From Trinickia sp. Y13 (lineage in GTDB: Bacteria; Pseudomonadota; Gammaproteobacteria; Burkholderiales; Burkholderiaceae), in the NCBI RefSeq assembly GCF_029522115.1, contig NZ_JAKWFK010000001.1, forward strand, positions 248,001 through 312,000: 64,000 bases of DNA. The letters run 5' to 3'. Positions 17,499 to 27,186 of this stretch are shown one piece after another. Below the pieces are notes generated by a model. That model was given only the letters and a program-made list of their open reading frames with translations, searched no databases and was not told the DNA's origin. The translations under genes and the position numbers were made by a program. Numbering within the stretch: position 1 is the first letter of the stretch; every line of letters begins with the position of its first letter.

Positions 17499-18504
17499 CG
17501 GCATCGCCGGTGTCGCCGCGCTAGCGCTGCTGTGCGCCGCATTGGCGCTGTTGCTTTGGCAGCGCGGTGCGCGGACCCAGCGCGACGTGAGCGCGCAGCG
17601 CTATCTGGACAGGCGGGTCGCGGGCGCCAGCATGAGCGGCGCGTATCGCGCAGGCGGTCTACCGGGCGCTGGCGGCATGGCCGGCGCAGCGGCCGCGCAG
17701 CGCGCGAGCGGCGCAGGCGCGATGCCACGCGGGGTCGAGCGCGGCTTGCCGGAACGGCGTCGCCGTCTGCCCCCCTATATCGAGCATTTTCTCGTACGCG
17801 CGGGACTCTCGAGCGCGGGTGCGCCTGCCTTTGTCGTGTGCGGCGCATGGGCGCTCGGCATCGTCTGGACCGGCTTGCACGCCGGAGCGACCGCGGCCGG
17901 TGCTGCCGCGATCGCATCGATGGCGGCAGCAGCGCTCGTGATCACTGCGCGCACGCAACGGCGCCGCTTGGCCATCGTCGTGCAGCTGCCGACGTTCCTC
18001 GACGGCATCGTACGCCTGGTGACGCTTGGCAACAGCGTGCCATCCGCGTTTCAAGCGGCGTTGCAAACGACCGAAGCGCCGCTGCGCGAATGCCTCGATC
18101 ATGTTTCGAGGATGCTGCGCGCAGGCGTCGAAATCGATCGGGCGTTGACTCATGTGGCCGCGGTGTATCGGACGCGTGAATTCGAATTCGTCGGCGCGGT
18201 GCTGAGGCTATCGGTCAAGTACGGTGGCCGCGCGGACGTCATGCTCGAGCGGATGTCCGCATTCATGCGCGATCTTGAGCAGGCCGAGCGCGAACTTGCG
18301 GCGATGTCGGCCGAAACCCGCCTCTCCGCTTGGGTGCTCGTTGCGTTGCCGCTTGCGATCGGGGGCTTTCTCGTGGCGACGAACCCGGCGTATTTCAGCG
18401 CGATGTGGGGCGATGTCGAGGGGCGTCGTCTCGTCTACCTCGCCTTCGCGTTGCAAGCGCTCGGCGGCTACGTGCTGTATCGAATGACGCGCTTGAGGGC
18501 ATGA
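17491..18504 (+). CDS. tadB: TadB inner-membrane platform protein (GspF family)
   Basis: Start GTG 17491 lies inside the end of tadA behind AAGGGGG and gives 337 residues. An N-terminal hydrophobic helix (about 3-23) is followed by an Ala/Gly/Arg-rich cytoplasmic loop, two membrane segments near 107-155, and the T2SSF domain with FLDGIVRLVTLGNSVPSAFQ. Two more membrane helices (WVLVALPLAIGGFLV and VYLAFALQALGGYVLY) close the protein. TadB and TadC form the platform that couples TadA to pilin insertion. It overlaps tadC by 4 nt (ATGA). Confidence 0.92.
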   Translation: MSSGIAGVAALALLCAALALLLWQRGARTQRDVSAQRYLDRRVAGASMSGAYRAGGLPGAGGMAGAAAAQRASGAGAMPRGVERGLPERRRRLPPYIEHFLVRAGLSSAGAPAFVVCGAWALGIVWTGLHAGATAAGAAAIASMAAAALVITARTQRRRLAIVVQLPTFLDGIVRLVTLGNSVPSAFQAALQTTEAPLRECLDHVSRMLRAGVEIDRALTHVAAVYRTREFEFVGAVLRLSVKYGGRADVMLERMSAFMRDLEQAERELAAMSAETRLSAWVLVALPLAIGGFLVATNPAYFSAMWGDVEGRRLVYLAFALQALGGYVLYRMTRLRA

Positions 18505-19568
18505 CGATGCAAACGGATCGGCTCTTTGCACTGGCACTCGCATTGGGTGTACTCGGATGTTTGCTCCTGGCTTATGTCGTCCTATTACGCATGGCGGCGG
18601 CAAGACGCGGCGCGCGCATGCTTGCCCATGCGCTCGAGCGACGCGCTGCCGCCGCTGCGGCCGCACCGGCAAGCGCCGGGGAACTGCGCGCGCAGGCCGC
18701 GGGCAGTGCGCCGCCTATGACGGGGCAACGTCGCGTACCGGCTGCCGCGGCGCTCCCGACATCGAGCGGGCCGCCCACGACCCTGGCTGCGCGCGTGGCG
18801 CTGTGGCGGGTGCGCTTCGGTCACGCGGGTGTGCGCTGGCTCGACACGCCGCTCGGCAAGCATATCGTCGCAAGCGAAGACAGGCGGTTGATCGAGCAAT
18901 GCGGCTTTATCGACGCCGACGCGCGAGGCTTCTTTCTGCTGTCGCGGCTCGTTTGCGCACTCGCGATCCCCCCGCTCGCAAGCTGGCTGTGGAGCGCTTA
19001 TGTCCCTGCCGGTTACCACGTGGCGTTCGTGGCGGCGGCATTCGTCGCCGGCTTCATGTTGCCGAAGTTCGCGCTGGGGCGTCGCGCCGCGATGCGCCGC
19101 AATGCCGTCGCCGACGAAATGCCGGTGCTCGTCGATTTGCTGCGCTTGCTGCAGGGCGTCGGCCTATCGCTCGATCAAAGCTTGCAAGTCATCGTCAACG
19201 ATTTCCGTTCGATGTTGCCTGTCCTGTGCGGCGAACTCGAGCACGCGCAGCGCCAGTTCGCGGCGGGGCGCACGCGCGAGCAATCGCTGCAGCGTCTAGG
19301 CACGAGCTTCGACAACGAGGATTTGCGCGCGATCGTCAGATTGATGATCCAGGTCGATCGCCACGGCGGAGCGGTACAGGAGCCGCTCAAGCAATTCGGC
19401 GATCGGCTGCGCGAGACGCGCCGCGCACGATTGCGCGAAAAGATAGGACACCTAACGGTCAAGATGACTGGTGTGATGATCGTGACGTTGCTGCCTGCGC
19501 TGTTGATCGTGACGGCCGGACCCGGCTTGCTCGCGATCATGCGATCGCTGGCGACGGTGCATCGATGA
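18501..19568 (+). CDS. tadC: TadC inner-membrane platform protein (GspF family)
   Basis: Start ATG 18501 forms an ATGA overlap with the tadB stop and gives 355 residues. A first membrane helix (about 7-28) precedes a basic and Ala-rich cytoplasmic segment, two central helices (about 150-195), and the T2SSF domain with PVLVDLLRLLQGVGLSLDQS and TRARRARLREK-like basic loop. A C-terminal helix (VMIVTLLPALLIVTAGPG) ends it. It is the partner of TadB, and its order in the operon is the usual one. Confidence 0.92.
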   Translation: MTMQTDRLFALALALGVLGCLLLAYVVLLRMAAARRGARMLAHALERRAAAAAAAPASAGELRAQAAGSAPPMTGQRRVPAAAALPTSSGPPTTLAARVALWRVRFGHAGVRWLDTPLGKHIVASEDRRLIEQCGFIDADARGFFLLSRLVCALAIPPLASWLWSAYVPAGYHVAFVAAAFVAGFMLPKFALGRRAAMRRNAVADEMPVLVDLLRLLQGVGLSLDQSLQVIVNDFRSMLPVLCGELEHAQRQFAAGRTREQSLQRLGTSFDNEDLRAIVRLMIQVDRHGGAVQEPLKQFGDRLRETRRARLREKIGHLTVKMTGVMIVTLLPALLIVTAGPGLLAIMRSLATVHR

Positions 19569-19644
19569 GGGGTTGGCGATAGGTTTCGCGATCGTGAATG
19601 CTTTCCTAGACATCATGAATGAACATTCGACGAAAGAGCTTTCG

Positions 19645-20400
19645 ATGAAGCAACCGCATTCGATCCACATACCGTTTCGCATGCTGCTCGCCGCTATTCT
19701 GGCGATTGGCTGTGGCGCGTGCGCCTTCAAGGAATCGGGCTACGGCGTCGGAGCGCAAGCCGAGCGCGCGGCGGCGCAGGCGGTGGCCGAGAAGCAGAGC
19801 GCGCCAGATACCCCCGGGATGTATCTTGCGTTGATCGATCGCATGCAGCGACAGGGGCTCTATTACGCCTCGCTGGCGCATATCGATGCTTACGAGAAAG
19901 AGTACGGCGCGACTCCCGACTCGACCTTGCTGCGCGCCGATGCATTGCGGGAAACCGGACAGCCTGCGGCGAGCGCGACGGCCTATCGCGTCTTGCTCTC
20001 GACGCCGCTCGCAGCGCGCGGCTATCGCGGCCTGGGATTGCTCGCGGGCGCCGCGGGCGACTTTCACGAGGCGGCGCGCGAGTTGGCGCATGCCGCGGCG
20101 CTCGCGCCGACCGATGCGGCGACATTGTCCGATCTGGGTTATGCGCTGCTGCGCGAAGGCGATGTCGGCGACGCGCGCGTGCCGTTGATGCAGGCTGCAG
20201 AACTGGACTCGCACAGCGGGCGCATCAAATCGAATCTCGCGCTGTTGTTGTTTGCGCAAGGTCATGCGAAAGAGGCGAGGGCTTGGATGGACGATCAGCA
20301 ATACTCGCCCGCGGTGCGCTCGGCCATTCACGAGGACGCGCTGAAGGTGGCGGCTGCCGCGCGCAGCTTTCGGGCCGCGGGTGCGTCGGCGCGCAATTGA
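19645..20400 (+). CDS. tadD: TadD-like TPR lipoprotein
   Basis: I start at ATG 19645 (MKQPHSIHIPFR), which gives a compact lipoprotein signal ending in LAIGCGAC; in-frame alternatives at 19615 and a TTG at 19573 would bury it. The 251-residue protein has TPR-type helices from about 60 on (LYYASLAHIDAYEKEYG, AARGYRGLGLLAGAAGDFHEA, AATLSDLGYALLREGDVGDA). TadD is thought to act as a pilotin-like factor for the secretin. It lies between tadC and the DUF3613 gene. Confidence 0.85.
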   Translation: MKQPHSIHIPFRMLLAAILAIGCGACAFKESGYGVGAQAERAAAQAVAEKQSAPDTPGMYLALIDRMQRQGLYYASLAHIDAYEKEYGATPDSTLLRADALRETGQPAASATAYRVLLSTPLAARGYRGLGLLAGAAGDFHEAARELAHAAALAPTDAATLSDLGYALLREGDVGDARVPLMQAAELDSHSGRIKSNLALLLFAQGHAKEARAWMDDQQYSPAVRSAIHEDALKVAAAARSFRAAGASARN

Positions 20401-20479
20401 ATCATGAGGAGCGCAACACACTTGCCGATGAATGGAAGCGAGAAGTCGGCAGGCAGAGCGGTCTCGACGGAGAAAAACG

Positions 20480-20893
20480 ATGGATCGGACGTGGGCGAGG
20501 GACGCCGCAATGCGCGCGGCGATGGCGCTAGGGATAGGGCTGGCGGCAATGTGTTCGCTTGCCGCCAGCCCGGCATGGGCGCAGGCGCGCCCGATAGCGA
20601 CGATGCGCGGGACGGGCGACGCGGGCGATGCGGGGGCGCTGCAGCGAACCGGCGCGAGCGACGTGGGCTCGGCCACGACGGCGTGGCTCGACTTGCAGCG
20701 AACGAACGCCGCTGCGGCGCCGGCGTTGCCCACGCCCGGCGCGCAAGCCCGCTTGGCTTACGAGCGCTATATGGACTCGTTCCGCAGCAAGATTCCAGCG
20801 TCGTTCGGATCGACATTGTCGGGCGCGGGCAATGCCGGTCGGATCGACTACTCGAACGTGGGGGGCGCGCAACCCACGGGCGCGGCGAACTGA
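20480..20893 (+). CDS. DUF3613 family exported protein of the tad locus
   Basis: 137 residues from ATG 20480 (MDRTWARDAAM), which has a GGAGAAAAACG ribosome site and begins a signal peptide ending in SPAWAQA. The mature part is small, Ala/Gly-rich and contains [19 protein letters not shown] and ARLAYERYMDSF, recognisable from DUF3613 proteins of Burkholderia tad loci. The role is unknown; position between tadD and tadG suggests a periplasmic accessory factor of pilus assembly. Confidence 0.8.
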   Translation: MDRTWARDAAMRAAMALGIGLAAMCSLAASPAWAQARPIATMRGTGDAGDAGALQRTGASDVGSATTAWLDLQRTNAAAAPALPTPGAQARLAYERYMDSFRSKIPASFGSTLSGAGNAGRIDYSNVGGAQPTGAAN

Positions 20894-20906
20894 GGCGCCG
20901 CTGATC

Positions 20907-22700
20907 GTGCCGTGCGTGGCGACATCGACAGCAAAACTACGCGAGAGCACGGCGCGGGCCGTGCCCGTGCGTCCGCCGCGCCTTGGGCACTCGCATCGCC
21001 TCCGGCAGCGGGGGGCAATTGCGCCTATCGTCGCGCTGTTCATGACGATCGTCGTCGCCGCGCTCGGTGCGCTCGACGTCGGCAATGTCTTTTTCGCACG
21101 CCGTTCGCTGCAGCGAACGGCCGATCTCGCCGCCTTGGCGGCAGCGCAAACGATGGACGACGCCTGCACGCAACCTTTGGCAACGGCGCGCGCGAACGCC
21201 GCGGCCAACGGCTTCGACCCCGATGCGACGGGACAAGCGCTGGTGGTCGTATGCGGACGCTGGGATACGCAGGCCAATGCGGCCCCGAGTTACTTCGCCG
21301 CTGGGACCGTCGACGCGCCGTTGAACGCGGTGCAGGTGACGGCGCAACGCAAGGTGCCGTATTTCTTCCTAGGACCTGCGCGGCAGTTGAGCGCCACGGC
21401 GACGGCCAAGGCCACGAACCTGGGTGCATTCACCGTCGGTACGGCCCTCGCACAGTTGCAAAATGGCCTCGTGAACTCGCTGCTGAACGCGCTGCTCGGG
21501 GCCAACCTGAGCCTATCGGTCGCATCGTACGAATCGTTGGCGAATGCGCGCGTGCGTATGCGCGACGTGATGGCGGCCGCGGGCGTCGGCACGATCGATC
21601 AATTGTTGTCGATGCAGGTCGATGCCGCGCAAATGGCCGAGCTGATGCTCTCGGCGCTGTCGTCCACAGCGATCGCCGACGCCAACTTGCAAACCGACAT
21701 CGCCACGCTGCAAGCGGTCGCGCACGGCGGCATCTCCAATACGGTGCGGTTTGCGCTGGGCAGCGGCGCAGGCGGAAACGGCGTATTCGCGCTGGACCTC
21801 GCCGACCGGCAGAGCGCGCTCGATGCAACGGTGAGCCCGCTCGATGCGCTGCTCGTCGCGGCCGAAATCGCGAAGGCGGGGCAGCCGCCGATTCAACTGG
21901 CGGCAGGGCTGACGATCGGCGGTCTCGGTGCGACGTTGAAGGTGCAAATCATCGAGCCGCCCGTGCTGGCTGTCGGCGAGGCAGGCATAGACCCCTCGAC
22001 GCAGCAGTGGCGCACGCAAGCGCACACCGCGCAGGTTCGCTTGTACTTGAACGTGGCGCTCGGCACGCCGACGCTGCCCGTGATCGGCAGCGTCGGCATG
22101 AACTTGCCGCTTTCGCTCGAGGCCGCGCCTGGCACTGCGTGGCTGCAGAGCACGCGATGCGCGCCGACGAAGGCGGCGAGCGCCTCGACGATCGGCGTGC
22201 AGCCCGGGCTCGCGCAGGTATGTTTGGGCGATGCGCCGGCCAATCTGTCGGCATCGCAGCCGTTCAGTTGCGCGACGCCCGCGACGCTGATCGACGTGCC
22301 CAACGTCGTGAAGGTGACGGCGAACGTCGCGTTGCCCGCCGTCGTGCCGCAATCGTCGGCGGCCACCTTGAGCTTCGACGGCGTCACGCCGAACGACGAC
22401 GATTATCAAAGCGCGAATGCCAACGCGGTCGGCAGCGTGCTGGCCAACGCGCTTTCCGGCGTGGCCGCCTCTTTGGCGCAGCCGAGCGGGCTCGACGTGA
22501 CGTTGCTCGGCGGCCTATCGCTGCCGCTCGGTTTGCTCGACAGCGTGCTGCTTGCCGCGTTGTCGCCAGCGCTGGACGCGTTGCTTTCGGGGATCGACTT
22601 GGCCATCGATCCGCTATTGCAGTTGCTGGGCGTGCAAGTCGGCGTTGCCACGATCCATGATTTATCACTGACATGCGGAGCGGCGCAGCTCGTTTATTGA
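20907..22700 (+). CDS. tadG: TadG-like protein with pseudopilin N-terminus
   Basis: I choose GTG 20907, 13 bp after the previous stop; a second in-frame GTG at 20961 is possible. It gives 597 residues. After a basic cytoplasmic leader, [20 protein letters not shown] is the TadG-type N-terminal anchor, followed by [20 protein letters not shown], the conserved helix of Flp-associated TadG proteins. The remainder is a long periplasmic region rich in Ala, Leu and Val with few motifs, and no obvious vWA domain is seen. It is the last structural gene of the pilus operon. Confidence 0.85.
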   Translation: MPCVATSTAKLRESTARAVPVRPPRLGHSHRLRQRGAIAPIVALFMTIVVAALGALDVGNVFFARRSLQRTADLAALAAAQTMDDACTQPLATARANAAANGFDPDATGQALVVVCGRWDTQANAAPSYFAAGTVDAPLNAVQVTAQRKVPYFFLGPARQLSATATAKATNLGAFTVGTALAQLQNGLVNSLLNALLGANLSLSVASYESLANARVRMRDVMAAAGVGTIDQLLSMQVDAAQMAELMLSALSSTAIADANLQTDIATLQAVAHGGISNTVRFALGSGAGGNGVFALDLADRQSALDATVSPLDALLVAAEIAKAGQPPIQLAAGLTIGGLGATLKVQIIEPPVLAVGEAGIDPSTQQWRTQAHTAQVRLYLNVALGTPTLPVIGSVGMNLPLSLEAAPGTAWLQSTRCAPTKAASASTIGVQPGLAQVCLGDAPANLSASQPFSCATPATLIDVPNVVKVTANVALPAVVPQSSAATLSFDGVTPNDDDYQSANANAVGSVLANALSGVAASLAQPSGLDVTLLGGLSLPLGLLDSVLLAALSPALDALLSGIDLAIDPLLQLLGVQVGVATIHDLSLTCGAAQLVY

Positions 22701-22737
22701 CGTATTGCCGTACCGTTGCTTAGGACACCTAATAACG

Positions 22738-24138
22738 ATGAGAACTGCCCATACGATCGAGGAACTGGACATTTATGTCTGGGAGGGCAAGGCCGACATC
22801 GTCGAGCGCGTCGTGCGCTGCATGTCGAGCTTCGACGTCGACGTGATCCGCGCCGACGACATGACCAACGCGCCCGAACGCAACGTGGCGCGCGCATCTC
22901 TGGCGGTGATCAGCGTGAGCGTGATCGACAGCAGCGGGGGCGGCGGCCGGTTGCGCGATTGGCAGGCGCATACGGGCATGCCCGTGATCTGGGTCGGTGC
23001 GTTGCCGCGCGAGCGCGACCCGGCCACCTATCCGCCCGAATACTCGCACGTGCTGCCGCTCGATTTCACCTGCGCGGAGCTGCGCGGCATGGTGACCAAG
23101 CTGCTGACGCAATTGCGCGCCCATACGGCTCAGACGCTCGAGCCGACGGCGCTCGTTGCGCATTCCGATTGCATGCAAGCGCTGCTGCACGAGGTCGATA
23201 CGTTCGCCGATTGCGATACGAGCGTGCTGATCCGCGGCGAGACCGGCGTCGGCAAAGAGCGCATTGCGCAGTTGTTGCACGAAAAGCACCGCCGCTACCG
23301 GACCGGGCCGTTCGTACCCGTCAATTGCGGCGCGATTCCCGACGGTCTGTTCGAGTCGCTCTTCTTCGGTCACGCCAAGGGCGCGTTCACGGGCGCCGTG
23401 GGCGCGCACAAGGGCTACTTCGAGCAAGCGGACGGCGGCACGCTGTTTCTGGACGAGATCGGCGACTTGCCGCTCTATCAACAAGTGAAACTGCTGCGCG
23501 TGCTCGAGGACGGCGCCGTCACGCGGGTGGGCTCGGCCACGCCGGTCAAAGTCGACTTCCGCTTGGTGGCCGCGACCAATAAAGACCTGCCGCAACTCGT
23601 GAAGGACGGAACGTTTCGCGCCGACCTCTACTACCGGCTGGCGGTGATCGAATTGCGCATTCCGTCGCTCGAAGAGCGCGGCGCCGCCGACAAGATCGCG
23701 ATCTTCAAGGCGTTCATCGCCTCCGTGGTAGGCGGTGAACGGCTGACGAGCTTGCCCGAGATCCCCTATTGGCTGGCCGACGCCGTCGCCGACACCTATT
23801 TCCCCGGGAATGTGCGCGAGCTGCGCAATTTGGCCGAGCGTATCGGGGTGACGGTGCGACAGATCGGCGCGTGGGATGCGCCGCGGTTGCGCCGACTCAT
23901 TGCGCATGCACGCAACGCGCAGCCCGCGCCCGCCGAGAGCGCAAACGAGCCCGTCGTCGACCGCAGCAAGTGGGACATGGCCGAACGCGCGCGCGTGCTG
24001 GCGGCGCTCGCTGCGAACGCGTGGCGGCGGCAGGACACAGCCCAGTACCTTGGGATCAGCCGCAAGGTTCTTTGGGAAAAAATGCGCAAGTACCAGATCT
24101 TCGACGAGGAGCCCGAAACGCGAGAAAGTGAGGGATAA
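22738..24138 (+). CDS. Sigma-54-dependent transcription activator of the tad locus
   Basis: 466 residues from ATG 22738 ([11 protein letters not shown]). The N-terminal 130 residues are a degenerate receiver-like input domain without a clear phospho-acceptor motif. The AAA+ domain carries Walker A GETGVGKE (167-174, K173), the sigma-54 contact motif GAFTGA (215-220) and [10 protein letters not shown] (Walker B). The C-terminus is a Fis-type helix-turn-helix ([20 protein letters not shown]). Placement directly after tadG suggests that it controls the tad genes and perhaps the downstream DUF2968 gene; a sigma-54 promoter matching the consensus was not found by eye. Confidence 0.93.
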   Translation: MRTAHTIEELDIYVWEGKADIVERVVRCMSSFDVDVIRADDMTNAPERNVARASLAVISVSVIDSSGGGGRLRDWQAHTGMPVIWVGALPRERDPATYPPEYSHVLPLDFTCAELRGMVTKLLTQLRAHTAQTLEPTALVAHSDCMQALLHEVDTFADCDTSVLIRGETGVGKERIAQLLHEKHRRYRTGPFVPVNCGAIPDGLFESLFFGHAKGAFTGAVGAHKGYFEQADGGTLFLDEIGDLPLYQQVKLLRVLEDGAVTRVGSATPVKVDFRLVAATNKDLPQLVKDGTFRADLYYRLAVIELRIPSLEERGAADKIAIFKAFIASVVGGERLTSLPEIPYWLADAVADTYFPGNVRELRNLAERIGVTVRQIGAWDAPRLRRLIAHARNAQPAPAESANEPVVDRSKWDMAERARVLAALAANAWRRQDTAQYLGISRKVLWEKMRKYQIFDEEPETRESEG

Positions 24139-24197
24139 TGGCGCGCTTAAGTGAAAGTTGTCTCAAAAAGTAGAACTATTCGCGCAGGAAACAACAC

Positions 24198-24974
24198 ATG
24201 AGCCACTATTCGTGTTTACGGGGGACCGCGCTTGCAGCGCTGATCGCAATCGGGGGAATGGGGATAAATGGTTGTGCCACGGCGCAGTCCAGCTCGGACG
24301 GCGCCGCAAACGTTGCACTGGTCGCTGCGGCAGCGCCTTCACCGGTCTCGGCCGGTTCGGCGGCGGCATCGACGCAGAGCGCTTCGCCCGTGATGTCGGC
24401 AGACCAACCGGCATCGGCGGCCGCTGCCGACGAGGCGAGCGATGGCCAAGGAAATGTTGCCGAATTACAACGGCTGATGCATGGCACGGAGCTTTCCGAG
24501 TTACGCAGGGCGTACAACGGCACGTATGGCGCAAGCCTGCTTCTGCATGGGAAGGAGATGACGTACTACGTCGCTCTGTTCCAGCAGAAGAATTTCTGGC
24601 GGGTGATCAAGACGACGAACGCGGATTACGCGGAAGCCGTCTACGCCGATTTCACGCGCCGCAGCGCACAGCTTGCCGACGTCGAAATCAAACGCACGAA
24701 GCTCGCGGCGCAAAAGGCGTATACCGAAGCGCTGATCGCGGCGGCGCAAGCGCGCGCCGATCGCTTGCAGGCCGATCTCGACGTTGCGCGCAGGCAGCAG
24801 GAACTGGTCGCGAGCCGCCAGAAGCAGGCGCGTGAAGAAGCGGCATCGTTGCAGACGCAAAAGCTGGCGGCACAGGAGCAGCTGAACGCGGTGCAGCAGC
24901 AGATCCACATGCTGCAGCGTGAAACGAATCAAGGCTTGCCGCACACGCATCCGTCGCGTCACCGCAAGCATTGA
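24198..24974 (+). CDS. DUF2968 lipoprotein with C-terminal coiled coil
   Basis: 258 residues. The signal peptide ends at the lipobox GINGC (Cys near 27), followed by an Ala/Ser-rich tether to about residue 80. The DUF2968 core begins near ELQRLMHGTELSELRRAYNG and includes MTYYVALFQQKNFWRVIKTT. From about 155 to 245 a continuous Lys/Gln/Ala-rich helix with heptads (LAAQKAYTEALIAAAQARAD) indicates a coiled coil. The start is ATG 24198 (MSHYSCLRG). The function is unknown. It follows the sigma-54 activator by 59 bp and ends at a strong hairpin. Confidence 0.85.
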   Translation: MSHYSCLRGTALAALIAIGGMGINGCATAQSSSDGAANVALVAAAAPSPVSAGSAAASTQSASPVMSADQPASAAAADEASDGQGNVAELQRLMHGTELSELRRAYNGTYGASLLLHGKEMTYYVALFQQKNFWRVIKTTNADYAEAVYADFTRRSAQLADVEIKRTKLAAQKAYTEALIAAAQARADRLQADLDVARRQQELVASRQKQAREEAASLQTQKLAAQEQLNAVQQQIHMLQRETNQGLPHTHPSRHRKH

Positions 24975-25024
24975 CAGCACGATGCTAAGGCAACGCCGGA
25001 TGCCCCGAGCAGCGTACTACGATC

Positions 25025-25060
25025 GCCGCATCGAGGCCGGTTAGCCGGCCTCGATGCGGC
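25025..25060. terminator. Bidirectional terminator hairpin between convergent genes
   Basis: A perfect 16-bp stem (25025-25040 with 25045-25060) and TTAG loop lie between the rightward DUF2968 gene and the leftward GntR gene. The symmetry and position support termination from both sides, although T-runs are absent. Confidence 0.7.
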
Positions 25061-25068
25061 GCTTCCCG

Positions 25069-25761
25069 CTATTTGCGCCGCCGTTCGCGAACCGCGCCGA
25101 TATCCGCATCGGCTTGCCCCTGCGCTTGCGCAAGCACTCGTTCGACGATGCGTTTTGCGCTCGCCAGATGCGCAACCGTCATGGCCCGCGCGCCGCGCGC
25201 ATCGCGCAGGCGGCACGCTTTCAAGATCGCCGCATGCTCATGTTGAAACGCGGCCGTATCGGCGAGCAGCGTGCTCTGCAATCGCTCGTAGCGCTCGACC
25301 TGCCCGCGCAAGTCGCGGATCGCCTTCAACTGCCTGCGGTTGCCGCACGGCGCATACAGCAACTCGTGAAATTCACGATTCAACTCGCCTTGCTTGTCGG
25401 GCGTCGGCGCTTTGCCCAGTAACCGGTGCACGAGCTCGGCGCGTGCGAGCGTCTCCTCGGTCATACATTTGACGGCGCGAAAAATCGCGTCGCCTTCCAG
25501 CAACGTGCGCAGCCCGTAAATCTCGTCGACATCGCTTTGCGTCAATGCGCGCACGACGGCGCCGCGATTCGTGAAAATTTCGACGAGGCCTTCGGCTTCC
25601 AGCTTGTGCAGCGCCTCGCGCAATGGAATCCGGCTGACCGAAAAACGATCGGCCAACTCGCGCTCGACGAGCCGCGTGCCGTCTCTCAACTGACCCATTG
25701 CGATCGAGGCGCGCAGCGATGCCGCGATAGCGTCGGCGGTGGAGTCGAGCTTGGTTTGCAT
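25069..25761 (-). CDS. GntR-family regulator, FCD subfamily
   Basis: 230 residues from ATG 25761 (MQTKLDSTADAI), preferred because GGAAACGA precedes it; an upstream in-frame ATG at 25785 lies inside the operator. The winged helix (about 10-75) includes RLVERELADRFSVSRIPLREALHKLE, split here as the typical GntR recognition region. The FCD effector domain (about 80-215) has EIYGLRTLLEGDAI and HRLLGKAP, with histidines that bind a metal and a carboxylate ligand in this subfamily. It is divergent from a small monooxygenase gene, its likely target. Confidence 0.92.
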   Translation of the reverse strand: MQTKLDSTADAIAASLRASIAMGQLRDGTRLVERELADRFSVSRIPLREALHKLEAEGLVEIFTNRGAVVRALTQSDVDEIYGLRTLLEGDAIFRAVKCMTEETLARAELVHRLLGKAPTPDKQGELNREFHELLYAPCGNRRQLKAIRDLRGQVERYERLQSTLLADTAAFQHEHAAILKACRLRDARGARAMTVAHLASAKRIVERVLAQAQGQADADIGAVRERRRK

Positions 25762-25778
25762 ATTCGTTTCCGCAATAT

Positions 25779-25798
25779 TTGGCATAATGGTATACCAA
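25779..25798. promoter_or_regulatory. Palindromic GntR operator in the divergent promoter
   Basis: The sequence TTGGCATAATGGTATACCAA contains the perfect 10-bp palindrome TGGTATACCA (25788-25797) inside a longer imperfect dyad. This matches the GTAYAC-centred sites common for FCD-type GntR proteins. It lies between the divergent GntR and monooxygenase genes and would allow autoregulation as well as control of the partner. Confidence 0.65.
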
Positions 25799-25822
25799 GC
25801 TACCACCAGCCAGGAGGCTCGA

Positions 25823-26146
25823 ATGTCGTTCGCGAAGACGGGAGCAACGCCGTACTACGCCGTGATTTTTACGTCGATTCGCACGCAGGTCGACGAAGGC
25901 TATGCGGAAATGGATCGTATCTTGTGCGAGGCCGCCGAGAAGCAACCGGGTTACCTCGGGGCCGAGTCGGCGCGTGACGGCGTGGGCATAACCGTCTCCT
26001 ATTGGCGCGATCTGGAATCGATTGCCGCTTGGAAGGCCGACGCGACGCATCTGACCGCGCAAAGGCGGGGCCGCGAGAACTGGTATGAAGAATATGTCAC
26101 GCGCATCTGCAAGGTCGAACGCGATTATTCGTTCAAGAAGGCGTGA
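25823..26146 (+). CDS. Antibiotic biosynthesis monooxygenase (ABM) family protein
   Basis: 107 residues from ATG 25823 with a strong CAGGAGG site. The ferredoxin-like ABM fold is recognisable from YYAVIFTSIRTQ, GYAEMDRILCEAAEKQPGYLG, GVGITVSYWRDLESIAAWK and the C-terminal YVTRICKVERDYSF. Such proteins act as small cofactor-free oxygenases or haem-degrading enzymes, but many have no known substrate. The divergent GntR gene and shared operator suggest induction by a small carboxylate or aromatic compound. Confidence 0.88.
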   Translation: MSFAKTGATPYYAVIFTSIRTQVDEGYAEMDRILCEAAEKQPGYLGAESARDGVGITVSYWRDLESIAAWKADATHLTAQRRGRENWYEEYVTRICKVERDYSFKKA

Positions 26147-26212
26147 GCCGAACGCGCATGGCAGGTGAGGCAGCGGCCGCAAGGGGCGCGCTGCCGGCAG
26201 TGGCGTCTATTC

Positions 26213-26725
26213 TTATTCGTCTTGGCTGCCCGAATCGCCGTGGCTGTTGCCGGTGTTGCCGTTGTCATTGCCGGCGCTACCGGGGCTGCCCGGCAGCGTG
26301 CTGAACGGGCGGCGCCGGCGCGTGACGACCACCGGCGCATCCGACGAACGATTGTCCGGGCCTGCCGGGGCGCCGTAATGCTCGCGTGGTTCACGCGGTT
26401 CCCGGTGTTCGCGCCCCTCGCGCGGTTCGCGGCCTTCGCGGGGGCCGGAGCCCTCGCGCGAACCATGGCGTTCGCCGTAGCCGCCGGTGCGCGGCCCGCG
26501 CGGGCCGGGACGCGTGCCCGTATCGAGTTGAATCGTGGAAATGGCGCGTTTGTAAATACCTTGCAGCCCGACGGGCGTGCGCAGCATGACGAGGTATTGA
26601 TCGAACGACTCGATGCATCCCGTCAGGCGAATGCCGTTGACGAGATAGATCTCGACGCGCTTGCGCTCCTTGCGCGCGGCGTTCATGAAGTCGTTCTGCG
26701 GATGCGATTCGGAAGGATTCGGCAT
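26213..26725 (-). CDS. hfq2: Second RNA chaperone Hfq with long C-terminal tail
   Basis: 170 residues from ATG 26725 ([14 protein letters not shown]); the frame is open for 55 further codons upstream, but these show no Hfq similarity. Residues about 12-72 form the Sm fold: [20 protein letters not shown], then [19 protein letters not shown] (Sm1), and [11 protein letters not shown] in place of the usual YKHAISTI (Sm2). The usual VNLIL of the Sm1 region reads VEIYL. The tail (about 75-170) is disordered, rich in Arg/Glu/Gly ([13 protein letters not shown] repeats), with a basic TRRRRPF patch. B. cenocepacia has a comparable second Hfq. It binds sRNA and mRNA in the cytoplasm. Confidence 0.87.
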   Translation of the reverse strand: MPNPSESHPQNDFMNAARKERKRVEIYLVNGIRLTGCIESFDQYLVMLRTPVGLQGIYKRAISTIQLDTGTRPGPRGPRTGGYGERHGSREGSGPREGREPREGREHREPREPREHYGAPAGPDNRSSDAPVVVTRRRRPFSTLPGSPGSAGNDNGNTGNSHGDSGSQDE

Positions 26726-27186
26726 TGCTAGGACTGCAGCGGGGGCTGCTCCAGGGTTGGTTGGCGGCTGCGCGACGATACACGCACGATTGGCGGGGAT
26801 TTTACCCCGTGTGCGCAACGCGTGTGTCGATTTGGCGAAGATGAAGGCGCCGCGGCCGCGGCCAAGGCGCTTCTCGACGATGGTTTGCACGACGTTGGCG
26901 CGCCGTGCGGCCGCCTAGCGCCGTGTTGGCGCGTGAACGGCCCAATGGAGGGCGCGAATTGGTAACGTTTTCTTACGACTTCGCGGCCGCACGCGCCGCA
27001 TGAGCAAAATGCGGAAAATTCTAGGGCCCGGGGGAGTGATGAGCCGCGCCTCGAACCTCGGGCTAGGCGCTGTCTTCGCGTCCAGCTGGCCCCACGCGAG
27101 CGCGCTCGATCGAGGAGTCGAAGCGGGCCAACCAACCTGTGTCCGGCCGCTCGACCGAACGCTTGCCGGGGTGCAGCGCTGTCGCG
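26726..27186. other. 461-bp intergenic region upstream of hfq2
   Basis: It separates the fadD stop from the hfq2 start, both on the minus strand. It probably holds the hfq2 promoter and leader. I see no convincing gene, RNA gene or strong terminator in it. Confidence 0.5.

Noticed and set aside
27030-27075. TTCGA-containing stretch resembling a tRNA T-arm
   Set aside because: The flanking bases do not pair as a T-stem, and no acceptor or anticodon stem can be built.
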